Shown here: positions 41,717 through 49,629 of the stretch, piece by piece
Position numbering within the stretch: the stretch's first letter is position 1
How the letters are laid out: every line of letters starts with the position of its first letter
Assembly: GCF_001666755.1 (NCBI RefSeq)
Contig: NZ_LZJC01000015.1
Location: forward strand, 1 to 49,629
Direction: 5' to 3'
Source of the DNA: Mycobacterium sp. E1214
GTDB taxonomy: Bacteria; Actinomycetota; Actinomycetes; Mycobacteriales; Mycobacteriaceae
DNA length: 49,629 bases
Notes under the pieces: generated by a model
Database searches by the model: none
Told to the model about the DNA's origin: nothing
The model's input: the letters and a program-made list of their open reading frames with translations, nothing else
Program-made: the position numbers and the translations under genes

Positions 41717-43249
41717 ATGCATCTTCGATACATCAGCAAGGTGGCATTGATCATGTTTGCGGGAGGTGACCCCTGGAAGGTCAATGCGACGTTGCAAAGC
41801 GGTCGCCCAGCGCAGATATCCCATCTTGCCCAAGCGTTTCACGATGCGGGCCAATCTACAGGTGAAGCCGAACAAACTTTTCGTCAGGCGAAAGCTAAGT
41901 TCGATGAGTCTTGGACGCGTGAGAACGGCGGTAATCCAATAAATGACTCTGCAGAAGTGCGGAGGGCCACGACATTGTTAGGCGTTCAAGCGGCGCAGCT
42001 GCCCAGCATCGGTGCCGACCTTGAGACCATCGCGGCCGCGCTAGCTGATGCGCAGCGTGCCGGTGGCGCAGAAATCGCTAACCTTGAAAGTCAACTTCAA
42101 GCAATAGACGACCAGATCGGCGAGGCTGTCGAGCTAGAAGAGAAGCAAAAGCCTACACCTCTGGAGAGGCAACTTATCGACCACTATATCGACGGACTTG
42201 AGAAGCATGCACTCGACGATACGAAAGCGTCGTTGAAGAAGCTTAACGGGATACGCGATCAGTATTCGCGGACGCTTCAGACTTCGATGACTAACCTACG
42301 TATGCGGGATGGGTACGATCCATCGCTGATCGAGGGTGTCAACGGTCAACTTTCGGCGTCGCCCGCGCAGCAAGCACAGGATGACCAACGGCTGCAAAAT
42401 CAAATCCGTGCGTTCAAGCAGGTGTTCGGGAGAGACCCCATTTCCGCCGCCGACTGGGAGACTGCAGCCGCGCTTGACCCGCAGACTTACGACCCAAAGT
42501 TCAAGGGTGTAAAGTCCAATGTTGAGGTGGTGAGGATTCGCCCAGTGCCGGGTCAAGGTATTGTGCGTGTTTCGCAGTGGATACCGCAGCGCGACGTGAC
42601 GGGTTCGCTCACCGGAAATAGAGACTTGGGAAATAATCGCGGCCCAGAAATACATTTCGATCCCGAAGACACTAAAGTTACGACATACATTGACTACGAG
42701 AACGGTGTTGTGGTGCTGCGTCAGAACCCGTCTGTCGAGGAGACACCCACCGGTGGTCCAGGCACCGTGAAGGTCGGCACCCCAAAGGGTAGCGTCACTC
42801 AGCTTTCCGACGGATCGGTTCGTGTTAAGTACGATGCAGGTAATCCGTTCGCGCCAGGCTTTACAGCTGATCCTAATGGACCATTAGCGGGACACACGAT
42901 TACCGTCAACGGCGACCTTGTATTCACGCCGGGTCCGCACGGTGTCGAGATAAATGGAACCAGGACCAACTACCCCTCTCTAGAGGCGTACCAGGACCTC
43001 CCGGATGGCACGACCCGCACATTGTTGATTGATCCAGCGAAGTCGGGCAGCTCGGGAGGGCCGGCATTGAATCTGTGGCGACATCATGACTTGGGCCCTT
43101 TAGGGGGGAAGGCATTCGCACCATTTGACAATGGTCGATGGAATCCTCGTTACGACGTCACGTTTCCGCTGCCCGCGACCGACTTCGGCCCAACGTCATA
43201 TCCACCAGTTGTCCCGCCGCTGCCACCAGGGCAGCCTGTCACCGCCTAG
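41717..43249 (+). CDS. Effector-like protein: shared N-terminal domain plus unknown beta-rich C-terminus
   Basis: The 510-residue protein starts MHLRYISKVALIMFAGGDPW and has the shared domain: QSGRPAQISHLAQAFHDAGQ, SWTRENGGNPINDS, LGVQAAQLPSIGADLETIAA and LESQLQAIDDQIG. A second shared segment (RDQYSRTLQTSMTNLRMRDG) ends near residue 205. The C-terminal 280 residues share nothing with its relatives and are rich in beta strands and prolines (GPEIHFDPEDTKVTTYIDYE, YDAGNPFAPGFTADPNG, GPALNLWRHHDLGPLGG). I recognise no toxin family there. Two small membrane-protein genes follow after 24 bases. It starts 122 bases from the divergent pcnA. GC content is visibly lower than in pcnA. An ESX-exported toxin is the working idea. 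Confidence 0.7.
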   Translation: MHLRYISKVALIMFAGGDPWKVNATLQSGRPAQISHLAQAFHDAGQSTGEAEQTFRQAKAKFDESWTRENGGNPINDSAEVRRATTLLGVQAAQLPSIGADLETIAAALADAQRAGGAEIANLESQLQAIDDQIGEAVELEEKQKPTPLERQLIDHYIDGLEKHALDDTKASLKKLNGIRDQYSRTLQTSMTNLRMRDGYDPSLIEGVNGQLSASPAQQAQDDQRLQNQIRAFKQVFGRDPISAADWETAAALDPQTYDPKFKGVKSNVEVVRIRPVPGQGIVRVSQWIPQRDVTGSLTGNRDLGNNRGPEIHFDPEDTKVTTYIDYENGVVVLRQNPSVEETPTGGPGTVKVGTPKGSVTQLSDGSVRVKYDAGNPFAPGFTADPNGPLAGHTITVNGDLVFTPGPHGVEINGTRTNYPSLEAYQDLPDGTTRTLLIDPAKSGSSGGPALNLWRHHDLGPLGGKAFAPFDNGRWNPRYDVTFPLPATDFGPTSYPPVVPPLPPGQPVTA

Positions 43250-43273
43250 CGGCTACTGACGGATGTAATTTGC

Positions 43274-43609
43274 ATGCCGCCCTCTAAAGATATGAACTTT
43301 TTCGACGACCGTGCCTGGCGGGCGGCGACGTTGTCGGCGCCGCTCCTCGTCCAACTGATACTGGCAGTGCTGCTCCTGACCATGTGGCTCTTGGGCGAGG
43401 GGCCTTTCAGGAATCACGATGCATACGCCGGGGAGCGCGCTTGGATGCTGACCGCCCTCGCCGTCACGGCGGTGACGGCGCTCTCGGCGAGCGCCGCTCT
43501 GTTGAGATCTCAAGCGTCATACCGGCGAGGGCTGGGCTTGAGCATGGCGAGCTGCACGGTGGCGGTGCTCGTGGGCGGCTCGATCTTCGACTACCTGATC
43601 CTACGGTGA
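43274..43609 (+). CDS. Small membrane protein, candidate immunity protein A
   Basis: The 111-residue protein has three hydrophobic segments (LSAPLLVQLILAVLLLTMWLL, MLTALAVTAVTALSASAALL and CTVAVLVGGSIFDYLIL). It begins 24 bases after the effector gene. Its stop overlaps the next gene's start by four bases (GTGA), so the two small proteins are translated together. I recognise no family. Position behind an effector and before mutT4 suggests immunity, as an inference. Confidence 0.6.
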   Translation: MPPSKDMNFFDDRAWRAATLSAPLLVQLILAVLLLTMWLLGEGPFRNHDAYAGERAWMLTALAVTAVTALSASAALLRSQASYRRGLGLSMASCTVAVLVGGSIFDYLILR

Positions 43610-43902
43610 ACGGCTCATTGGCTGCGCGCCCCTACGGTCCTCTGACGTTCGCCGTGACGATCATTCATCTCGTCGTGGCGGATTTGACGACTTGGCTCCT
43701 GTGCATGCCGATGTGGCCATTCGTCATCTTCGTGCTGCCGATCTGCCTGGCCTACGCCGCCGTCGGCGCCGTCGTCGCGCGGGCACCGGGCAGGTGGGGC
43801 CAAATCGGGCGCGGGATGCTGCTCGGGACCTTGTCCGGCCCGCTATCCATCCTCATCTTCGTCCCGGCGTTCGCCATCGCCAGCGCCATCGGCCCGCTCT
43901 GA
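43606..43902 (+). CDS. Small membrane protein, candidate immunity protein B
   Basis: The GTG at 43606 lies in the GTGA overlap with the preceding gene and starts a 98-residue protein with three membrane segments (LTFAVTIIHLVVADLTTWLL, MWPFVIFVLPICLAYAAVGA and LLGTLSGPLSILIFVPAFAI). No family is recognised. The pair may be two subunits of one membrane protein, or one gene split by a frameshift: joined together they resemble a single five- to six-helix protein like that at 39415-40137 in size and plan. Confidence 0.55.
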   Translation: MNGSLAARPYGPLTFAVTIIHLVVADLTTWLLCMPMWPFVIFVLPICLAYAAVGAVVARAPGRWGQIGRGMLLGTLSGPLSILIFVPAFAIASAIGPL

Positions 43903-43967
43903 GAACAGGTCGTGACCTGCCGCGCCTCATCGCGGCGAGTATGTCCGGGGCGCCATGTCGTGCCAGC

Positions 43968-43973
43968 TACTAT
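43968..43973 (+). promoter_or_regulatory. Possible -10 element for leaderless mutT4 mRNA
   Basis: TACTAT matches the mycobacterial TAnnnT -10 pattern and lies seven bases before the GTG start of mutT4. The start has no ribosome-binding site, as in leaderless mycobacterial messages. Confidence 0.4.
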
Positions 43974-43980
43974 CGCTTGG

Positions 43981-44715
43981 GTGTCGGAAGGCGAAGCAGG
44001 CAAGCCGCGCCGGCGCCGGGGTCGGCGCCGCGGTCGCGGCGCCTCGGCTGCCCCCGATGCTCAACAACCTGAGAAGGCGACCGGCGACTCGACGACGACG
44101 AAGCAGCGTCGCACCCGCTCGCCGCGCCGCGCTCACGACCAGTTGCGCACCGTCCACGAGACCTCAGCGGGCGGGCTGGTGATCGACGGCATCGACGGGC
44201 CCCGCGACGCGCAGGTCGCGGCGCTGATCGGCCGCGTCGACCGGCGCGGCCGCATGCTCTGGTCACTGCCGAAAGGGCACATCGAGCAGGGTGAAACGGC
44301 CGAGCAGACCGCCATCAGGGAGGTCGCCGAGGAGACCGGCATCCGCGGCAGTGTGCTCGCGGCGTTGGGCCGCATCGACTACTGGTTCGTCACCGACGGC
44401 CGGCGAGTCCACAAGACCGTGCACCACTACCTCATGCGCTTCTCCGGCGGCGAGCTCTCCGACGAGGACGTCGAGGTCGCGGAGGTGGCCTGGGTGCCGA
44501 TCCGCGAGCTGCCGTCCCGGCTGGCCTACGCCGACGAGCGGCGCCTGGCCCAGGTGGCCGACGAGCTCATCGACAAGCTACAAAGCGACGGCCCGGCCGC
44601 CCTGCCGCCACTGCCGCCAAGCACCCCGCGGCGCCGGCCCCAGACCCACTCGCGCACCCGGCACGCGGACAAGCCGGCCACCAGCCGCAACAACGGGCAC
44701 GGGCCCTTGCCGTGA
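43981..44715 (+). CDS. mutT4: Nudix hydrolase MutT4
   Basis: The 244-residue protein is an ortholog of Rv3908. A basic N-terminus ([13 protein letters not shown]) leads to a Nudix domain beginning [15 protein letters not shown] near residue 56. The Nudix box lies at residues 99-121 ([20 protein letters not shown] and the following TGI), with the metal-binding glutamates of REVAEE. MutT-type enzymes hydrolyse oxidised or modified nucleoside triphosphates and protect against mutation. GTG 43981 matches the known N-terminus; the frame is open from 43912 without likeness. Its stop overlaps the next gene by four bases. Confidence 0.9.
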   Translation: MSEGEAGKPRRRRGRRRGRGASAAPDAQQPEKATGDSTTTKQRRTRSPRRAHDQLRTVHETSAGGLVIDGIDGPRDAQVAALIGRVDRRGRMLWSLPKGHIEQGETAEQTAIREVAEETGIRGSVLAALGRIDYWFVTDGRRVHKTVHHYLMRFSGGELSDEDVEVAEVAWVPIRELPSRLAYADERRLAQVADELIDKLQSDGPAALPPLPPSTPRRRPQTHSRTRHADKPATSRNNGHGPLP

Positions 44716-47102
44716 CGGCGCCCCGACTGCGTTGGTCCGGCCTATCGCGCCTGGCCGCCGTCCTCGGTGTCATCGCCGGCATCGCCATGCTCACCGCGCC
44801 CGTGCTGCCTCGAGCGACCGCGGGTGAGCCGGGCGTGACGCCGTTCGTGCGGGTCCGCATCGACCAGGTGACCCCGGACGTCGTGACCACCACCAGCCAG
44901 CCTGTCGTCACGGTCACCGGCATGGTGGCCAACATCGGCGACCGCCCCGTCCGCGACGTCATGGTGCGCCTCGAGCACGCCGACGCCGTCACCGGCTCGG
45001 CCGGCCTGCGGACCTCGCTGGACGGTGACACTGACGGGTACCAGCCGGCCGCGGACTTCCTCACCGTCTCGCCCGAGCTGGAGCGCGGCCAGGAGGTGGG
45101 GTTCACGCTATCGGCCCCGCTGCGCTCGCTGACCAAGCCGTCGCTGGGCGTCGACAAGCCCGGCATTTTCCCCGTCCTGGTCAACGTGAACGGGACACCC
45201 GACTACGGCGCTCCCGCGCGGCTGGACAACGCGCGCTTCCTGCTGCCGGCCGTGGGTGTGCCGCCGGATAAGGCCGACGACCTGGAATCGGCCGTCGCGC
45301 CGGACACCTCCAAACCCGTCGGGATCACGATGCTGTGGCCCCTGGCCGACCGGCCGCGGCTGTCCCCCGGCGTCCCCGGCGGCACGATCCCGGTGCGGCT
45401 CATCGACGACGACCTGGCCACCTCCCTGGCCCCCGGCGGCCGGCTGGACATCCTGTTGGCGGCGGCCGAGGTCGCCACCAGCCACGACGTCGACCCCGAC
45501 GGCGCCGTCGACCGGGCGCTGTGCCTGGCGGTCGACCCTGACTTGCTGGTCACCGTCAACGCGATGACCGCCGGCTACGTCGTGTCCAACTCCCCCGACG
45601 GGCCGGCCCAGTTGCCGGGCACCCCGACCCACCCAGGCACCGGCCAAGCCACCGCGGCCCAATGGCTGAGCCGGCTGCGCGCCCTGGCGCACCGGACCTG
45701 TGTGGCGCCGCTGCCCTACGCCGAGGCCGATCTCGACGCCCTGCAACGCGTCAACGATCCCGGGTTGAGCGCCACCGCCACCACCACCATCGGCGGCATC
45801 GTCGACAAGATCCTCGACGTCGCCTCCGTCCGCGGCGCCACCCTGCTGCCCGACGGCCCGTTGACCGACCGGGCCGTCAAGCTGCTCAACGGCGGCGGCC
45901 CCACGGTCACGGTCGCCGCGGCCAACCTGTCGGCGGACTCCCCGGGGCCCGGCGTCGACACCGCGCCCCGCCGGCTGTCCCCGCAGGTGGTCGTCGCGCC
46001 GTTCGACCCGGCCGTCGGCGCCGCACTGGCCGGGGCCGGGGCCGCCCCCGAGGTGCCGACCTACCTCGACCCGTCGCTGACGATCCGCCTCGCCCACGAC
46101 TCAGTGACCGCGCGGCGCCAAGACGCCCTGGGCTCCATCTTCTGGCACGCGCTGCGCCACGACGACACGCCGCGCACCCAGGTCCTCGTCCCGCCCGCGG
46201 CGTGGAACCTGCAGGCCGACGACGCGCAGGTCATCCTCACCGCGCTGACCACCAGCATCCGTTCCGGGCTGGCGGTGCCGCGCCCGCTGCCCGCGGTGGT
46301 CGCCGACGCCACGCAGGCCGCCGCCGGCGCGGGCCAGCCGCCCGAGGAGCTCGGCGCCTACACCGCGGCCCGGGGCCGCTTCGGTGACGACGTCACCGCG
46401 GACATCACCGGGCAGATCGGCCGGCTGTGGGGTTTCACCGCGGCGTTGGACACCGACGACCGCACCGGCCTGACCGGCGCCCAGTACACCGCGCCGCTGC
46501 GCGAGGACATGCTGCGGGCGCTGAGCCAGTCGGAGCCGCCCGACACCCGCAACGGCCTGGCCCAGCAGCGGATGGTCGTCGTCGCTAAGACCATCAATGA
46601 CCTGTTCGGCGCCGTGACGATCGTCAACCCCGGCGGCTCGTACACTCTGGCCACCGAGCACAGCCCGCTGCCGCTGGCCTTGCACAACGGGCTGGCCGTC
46701 CCCATCCGGGTGCGGTTGCAGCTCGACACCCCGCCGGGGATGACCGTCACCGACGTCGGGCAGATCGAACTGCCGCCCGGCTACCTGCCGCTGCGGGTCC
46801 CCATCGAGGTGAACTTCACTCAGCGGGTCGCCATCGACGCCAGCCTGCGCACGCCCGACGGCCTGCGGCTGGGCGAGCCGGTGCGCCTGTCGGTGCATTC
46901 CAACGCCTACGGCAAGGTGCTGTTCGCCATCACGCTGACCGCCGCGGCGGTGCTGGTGACCCTGGCCGGCCGGCGGTTGTGGCACCGGTTCCGGGGCCAG
47001 CCCGACCCGGCCGACCTGGACCGCCCCGACCCGCCCGACCTCGGCTACGACGACGTCCCCAAGCACGTCGACGAACGGGTCGAAGAAGAGCACCGCGTAT
47101 GA
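44712..47102 (+). CDS. Rv3909-like secreted or membrane-anchored protein (DUF6049-type)
   Basis: The 796-residue protein has an N-terminal signal-like helix ([20 protein letters not shown]) and a large extracellular part with beta-sandwich regions, for example [20 protein letters not shown] followed by [22 protein letters not shown]-terminal helix ([21 protein letters not shown]) is followed by a short acidic cytoplasmic tail. It is translated with mutT4 (GTGA overlap) and murJ (ATGA overlap). It corresponds in size and place to Rv3909 (about 802 residues). The tight link to murJ suggests a cell-envelope role in lipid II export or peptidoglycan synthesis; the mechanism is unknown. Confidence 0.85.
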   Translation: MTAPRLRWSGLSRLAAVLGVIAGIAMLTAPVLPRATAGEPGVTPFVRVRIDQVTPDVVTTTSQPVVTVTGMVANIGDRPVRDVMVRLEHADAVTGSAGLRTSLDGDTDGYQPAADFLTVSPELERGQEVGFTLSAPLRSLTKPSLGVDKPGIFPVLVNVNGTPDYGAPARLDNARFLLPAVGVPPDKADDLESAVAPDTSKPVGITMLWPLADRPRLSPGVPGGTIPVRLIDDDLATSLAPGGRLDILLAAAEVATSHDVDPDGAVDRALCLAVDPDLLVTVNAMTAGYVVSNSPDGPAQLPGTPTHPGTGQATAAQWLSRLRALAHRTCVAPLPYAEADLDALQRVNDPGLSATATTTIGGIVDKILDVASVRGATLLPDGPLTDRAVKLLNGGGPTVTVAAANLSADSPGPGVDTAPRRLSPQVVVAPFDPAVGAALAGAGAAPEVPTYLDPSLTIRLAHDSVTARRQDALGSIFWHALRHDDTPRTQVLVPPAAWNLQADDAQVILTALTTSIRSGLAVPRPLPAVVADATQAAAGAGQPPEELGAYTAARGRFGDDVTADITGQIGRLWGFTAALDTDDRTGLTGAQYTAPLREDMLRALSQSEPPDTRNGLAQQRMVVVAKTINDLFGAVTIVNPGGSYTLATEHSPLPLALHNGLAVPIRVRLQLDTPPGMTVTDVGQIELPPGYLPLRVPIEVNFTQRVAIDASLRTPDGLRLGEPVRLSVHSNAYGKVLFAITLTAAAVLVTLAGRRLWHRFRGQPDPADLDRPDPPDLGYDDVPKHVDERVEEEHRV

Positions 47103-49629
47103 ACCCCGCCTCCCGGCAGGCTCCCCCCCACCACCACCGAGTGCCGCCGTCGCCGCCGGCGCGGCGTCCCCGGCACTCGCTCTCGCCGCCCACCGGCCCC
47201 CTGCCGCCCGTACCCGCCGGCATCGACCGGCGCCGCCCCGAGCTGTCCGACTCCGCCCTGGTGTCGCGCTCGTGGGCGATGGCGTTCGCCACCCTGATCA
47301 GCCGGCTCACCGGCTTCGCCCGCATCGTGCTGCTCGCCGCCATGCTGGGCGCCGCGCTGTCCAGCTCGTTCTCCGTGGCCAACCAGCTGCCCAACCTGGT
47401 GGCCGCGCTGGTGCTGGAGGCCACCTTCACGGCGATCTTCGTGCCCGTCCTGGCCCGCGCCGAGCAGGGCGATCCCGACGGCGGCGCGGCGTTCGTGCGG
47501 CGCCTGGTCACGCTGACGACCGCCCTGCTGATAGTCGCCACCGCCCTGTCGGTGCTGGCCGCGCCGCTGCTGGTGCGGCTGATGCTGGGCCGCGCCCCAC
47601 AGGTCAACGAGCCGCTGACCGTCGCCTTCGCCTACCTCCTGCTGCCGCAGGTGCTCGCCTACGGCCTCACGTCGGTGTTCATGGCGATCCTGAACACCCG
47701 CAACGTGTTTGGGCCGACGGCCTGGGCGCCGGTCGTCAACAACGTTGTCGCGCTCGGCACCCTGGCGGTGTACGCGTTGGTGCCGGGCGAGCTGTCCGTG
47801 GACCCGGTGCGGATGGGCAACACCAAGCTGCTGGTGCTGGCCCTGGGCACCACCCTTGGCGTCTTCGCCCAGACCGCGGTGCTGCTGGTCGCGCTGCGCC
47901 GCCAGCACGTCAGCCTGCGCCCGCTGTGGGGCATCGACCAGCGCCTCAAACGGTTCGGCACCATGGCCGCCGCGATGGTGCTCTACGTCCTGATCAGCCA
48001 GCTCGGCCTGGTCGTCGGCAACCAGATCGCCAGCACCGCCGCCGCGTCCGGCCCGGCGATCTACAACTACACGTGGCTGGTCCTGATGCTGCCCTTCGGC
48101 ATGATCGGGGTGACCGTGCTGACGGTGGTGATGCCGCGGCTGAGCCGCAACGCGGCCGCCGACGACACCCGCGCCGTGCTCGGCGACCTGTCGCTGGCCA
48201 CCCGGCTGACCCTGATCACGCTGATCCCGATCGTGGCCTTCATGACCGTCGGCGGGCCCGCGATCGGCAGCGCGCTGTTCGCCTACGGCCACTTCGGCGA
48301 CGTCGACGCCGGCTACCTGGGGGTCGCGATCGCGCTGTCGGCATTCACCCTCATCCCCTACGGGTTGGTGTTGCTGCAGCTGCGCGTCTTCTACGCCCGC
48401 GAGCAGCCGTGGACACCGATCGTGATCATCCTCGTCATCACGGCGGTCAAGATCGTCGGCTCCGTGCTCGCGCCGCACCTGACGAGCGACCCCAAGCTGG
48501 TCGCCGGCTACCTCGGGCTGGCCAACGGCGTCGGGTTCCTCGCCGGGGCGGTCATCGGCTACCTGCTGCTACGGCACACCCTGCTACCCGGCGGCGGCCA
48601 GCTGATCGGCGTCGGCGAGGTGCGCACGATCCTGGTGACCCTGACCGCGTCGATGCTGGCGGGACTGCTCGCGCACGTGGCGGACCGGCTGCTCGGGCTG
48701 GACGGGCTCACCAGGCACGGCGGCGCCGCCTCTTTGCTGCGGCTGGTCCTGCTGGGGCTGATCATGCTGCCCATCACGGCGGGTGTGATGCTGCGCGCCG
48801 GGGTGCCCGAGGCACGGGCCGCGTTCGACGCCGCGCGTACCCGGCTGACGGGCCGGCCGCCGCGGCCCCGCCGAGCTGCTGCGCTGGCGGGATCGTCTCA
48901 CCGGCGCCCCGTCACGTACCCTGAGCAGAGAAATTCGTCCCCGCCTGGGGCGCATGCGGTCCAGGAGCCGACCCGGCCCAGGCCTCCGGAGCGGCCAGCC
49001 CGAGCCCGGACAGCGAAAGGACCGGAGGTGACCGACCGCCCGATGGAGAGCCCCGCATCCAGCGCCGGCTCCGATGCCGCGGATGTCGTCTTGCGGGTTG
49101 GCGTTGGGCATGGTCGCCGGGTAGGCCAGCACCACGTCACCCTCGATGCTGACCCGCACCCGGCTCGGGTCGTCGATCGACAGGGCGACCCCGGCGCGGT
49201 GGGCCGCGTCGGCGGCAGCGGCCAGCGATTGCATGGCCCGCACGGCCCCGACGGGCGACGGGGCGGTGTCGGCGACCTCCTGCAGCGAGCCGCCGCGAAT
49301 CCATTCGGCGACCACCAGCCCACCGGAGTTGGTGTGGACGACGTCGAGCACCCTGGCGACGCCGGGCTTGTCGATGCGGCTCAGCCGCAGGGTGCGCGAC
49401 AGGATTTCCTGCACGACGTCGTCGGGCAGGGTGCCCTCGGGGTCGACGAAGGTGAGGGCCACCTGGCGGTCCAGGGCGGTGTCGAGCGCCTGCCAGAAGT
49501 GCAGGGGCGCAGTGCCGCCGTGAGGAACCAGCAGCCGGTAGCGGCCACCGGCGATGCGGGCGCCGGGGACCAGCTGGACGTCGTCGCCGGCGTCGGCGCG
49601 CTCGCGGGGGGCGTCGAACGGGGTGGGCG
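47099..49629 (+). CDS. murJ: Lipid II flippase MurJ (MviN), C-terminal part replaced by an inverted segment
   Basis: ATG 47099 overlaps the preceding stop (ATGA). The membrane core, about residues 50-585, has the MurJ/MviN plan: SWAMAFATLISRLTGFARIV, SSFSVANQLPNLVAALVLEA, LPQVLAYGLTSVFMAILNTR and LPFGMIGVTVLTVVMPRLSR. It flips lipid II across the membrane. In mycobacteria a cytoplasmic linker and pseudokinase domain follow. The linker is present to about residue 655 (GPEVTDRPMESPASSAG). From about base 49070 the forward frame stays open but reads nonsense, while the pseudokinase sequence is readable on the opposite strand. The gene runs off the window. Inversion or misjoin is discussed in the findings. 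Confidence 0.85.
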   Translation, partial: MNPASRQAPPHHHRVPPSPPARRPRHSLSPPTGPLPPVPAGIDRRRPELSDSALVSRSWAMAFATLISRLTGFARIVLLAAMLGAALSSSFSVANQLPNLVAALVLEATFTAIFVPVLARAEQGDPDGGAAFVRRLVTLTTALLIVATALSVLAAPLLVRLMLGRAPQVNEPLTVAFAYLLLPQVLAYGLTSVFMAILNTRNVFGPTAWAPVVNNVVALGTLAVYALVPGELSVDPVRMGNTKLLVLALGTTLGVFAQTAVLLVALRRQHVSLRPLWGIDQRLKRFGTMAAAMVLYVLISQLGLVVGNQIASTAAASGPAIYNYTWLVLMLPFGMIGVTVLTVVMPRLSRNAAADDTRAVLGDLSLATRLTLITLIPIVAFMTVGGPAIGSALFAYGHFGDVDAGYLGVAIALSAFTLIPYGLVLLQLRVFYAREQPWTPIVIILVITAVKIVGSVLAPHLTSDPKLVAGYLGLANGVGFLAGAVIGYLLLRHTLLPGGGQLIGVGEVRTILVTLTASMLAGLLAHVADRLLGLDGLTRHGGAASLLRLVLLGLIMLPITAGVMLRAGVPEARAAFDAARTRLTGRPPRPRRAAALAGSSHRRPVTYPEQRNSSPPGAHAVQEPTRPRPPERPARARTAKGPEVTDRPMESPASSAGSDAADVVLRVGVGHGRRVGQHHVTLDADPHPARVVDRQGDPGAVGRVGGSGQRLHGPHGPDGRRGGVGDLLQRAAANPFGDHQPTGVGVDDVEHPGDAGLVDAAQPQGARQDFLHDVVGQGALGVDEGEGHLAVQGGVERLPEVQGRSAAVRNQQPVAATGDAGAGDQLDVVAGVGALAGGVERGG
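49054..49629 (-). pseudogene. Inverted part of the MurJ pseudokinase domain
   Basis: On the minus strand the bases from 49629 down to about 49070 encode, in one frame, DDVQLVPGARIAGGRYRLLV, APLHFWQALDTALDRQVALT, LRLSRIDKPGVARVLDVVH, GGLVVAEWIRGGSLQEVAD, AADAAHRAGVALSIDDPSRV and NANPQDDIRGIGA. This is the MviN/Rv3910 pseudokinase domain, which binds the FHA protein FhaA in M. tuberculosis. In an intact gene it would continue murJ on the plus strand. Just past the junction the reading changes to unrelated residues (GAGCGALHR), which are the reverse complement of the linker. The fragment has no start of its own. Confidence 0.8.

Noticed and set aside
1..49629. tRNA or rRNA genes, CRISPR arrays, insertion sequences and prophage
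   Set aside because: I saw no cloverleaf sequence, regular repeat-spacer pattern, transposase motif or phage structural gene on either strand.

Overview
The window reads as a slow-growing Mycobacterium, probably near the M. avium complex. The DNA is GC-rich with GTG starts and many 4-base overlaps. It carries the mycobacterial order pcnA, mutT4, an Rv3909-type gene and murJ (compare Rv3907c to Rv3910 of M. tuberculosis) beside ESX-2 genes (compare Rv3894c to Rv3901c). The genus rests on gene content and order recalled from M. tuberculosis; the species is inference.

Bases 1-18,550 are metabolic and regulatory accessory genes. They include an esterase end, a NodB-type deacetylase, a secreted lipase with a TetR gene behind it, and a TetR gene divergent from an Asp-nucleophile alpha/beta hydrolase plus an SDR. 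A lipid/aldehyde block follows: acyl-CoA ligase, LacI regulator, aldehyde dehydrogenase, fused double acyl-CoA dehydrogenase and TetR. The same 19-base operator-like sequence lies before the ligase and between the dehydrogenase and the TetR gene, so this block probably holds a small regulon. Next come a triple-DUF190 protein, a class I fructose-bisphosphate aldolase, a Tat-type catalase-related peroxidase with a cytochrome b561 partner, and an anti-anti-sigma/anti-sigma pair.

Bases 18,600-21,600 are decaying DNA: an N-acyl-D-amino-acid deacylase-type amidohydrolase broken by one missing base, then a Rieske oxygenase gene with several frame changes. This decay abuts eccC2. In this window the ESX-2 locus has only eccC2, eccB2, a transglycosylase-like protein and proline/glycine-rich ESX-associated proteins. 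EsxC/D, PE/PPE, EspG, EccD, MycP, EccE and EccA are absent.

Bases 31,900-43,900 are the most unusual part. There are three related small membrane proteins, a DUF2563 protein and, around pcnA, three proteins sharing one N-terminal helical domain (about 210 residues) with unrelated C-terminal regions. These are a DUF1023 alpha/beta hydrolase, a glycine-zipper domain and an unknown beta-rich domain. Two of them are followed by tightly linked small membrane-protein genes. In M. tuberculosis the CpnT toxin and its immunity factor sit at the corresponding place. I read this as a polymorphic, probably type VII-secreted effector array with candidate immunity genes. Parts are visibly poorer in GC than their neighbours.

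Bases 43,980-49,629 are the mutT4/Rv3909-type/murJ operon. The murJ C-terminal pseudokinase coding sequence lies on the opposite strand from about base 49,070 to the window end. This implies a local inversion inside murJ, or an assembly misjoin.
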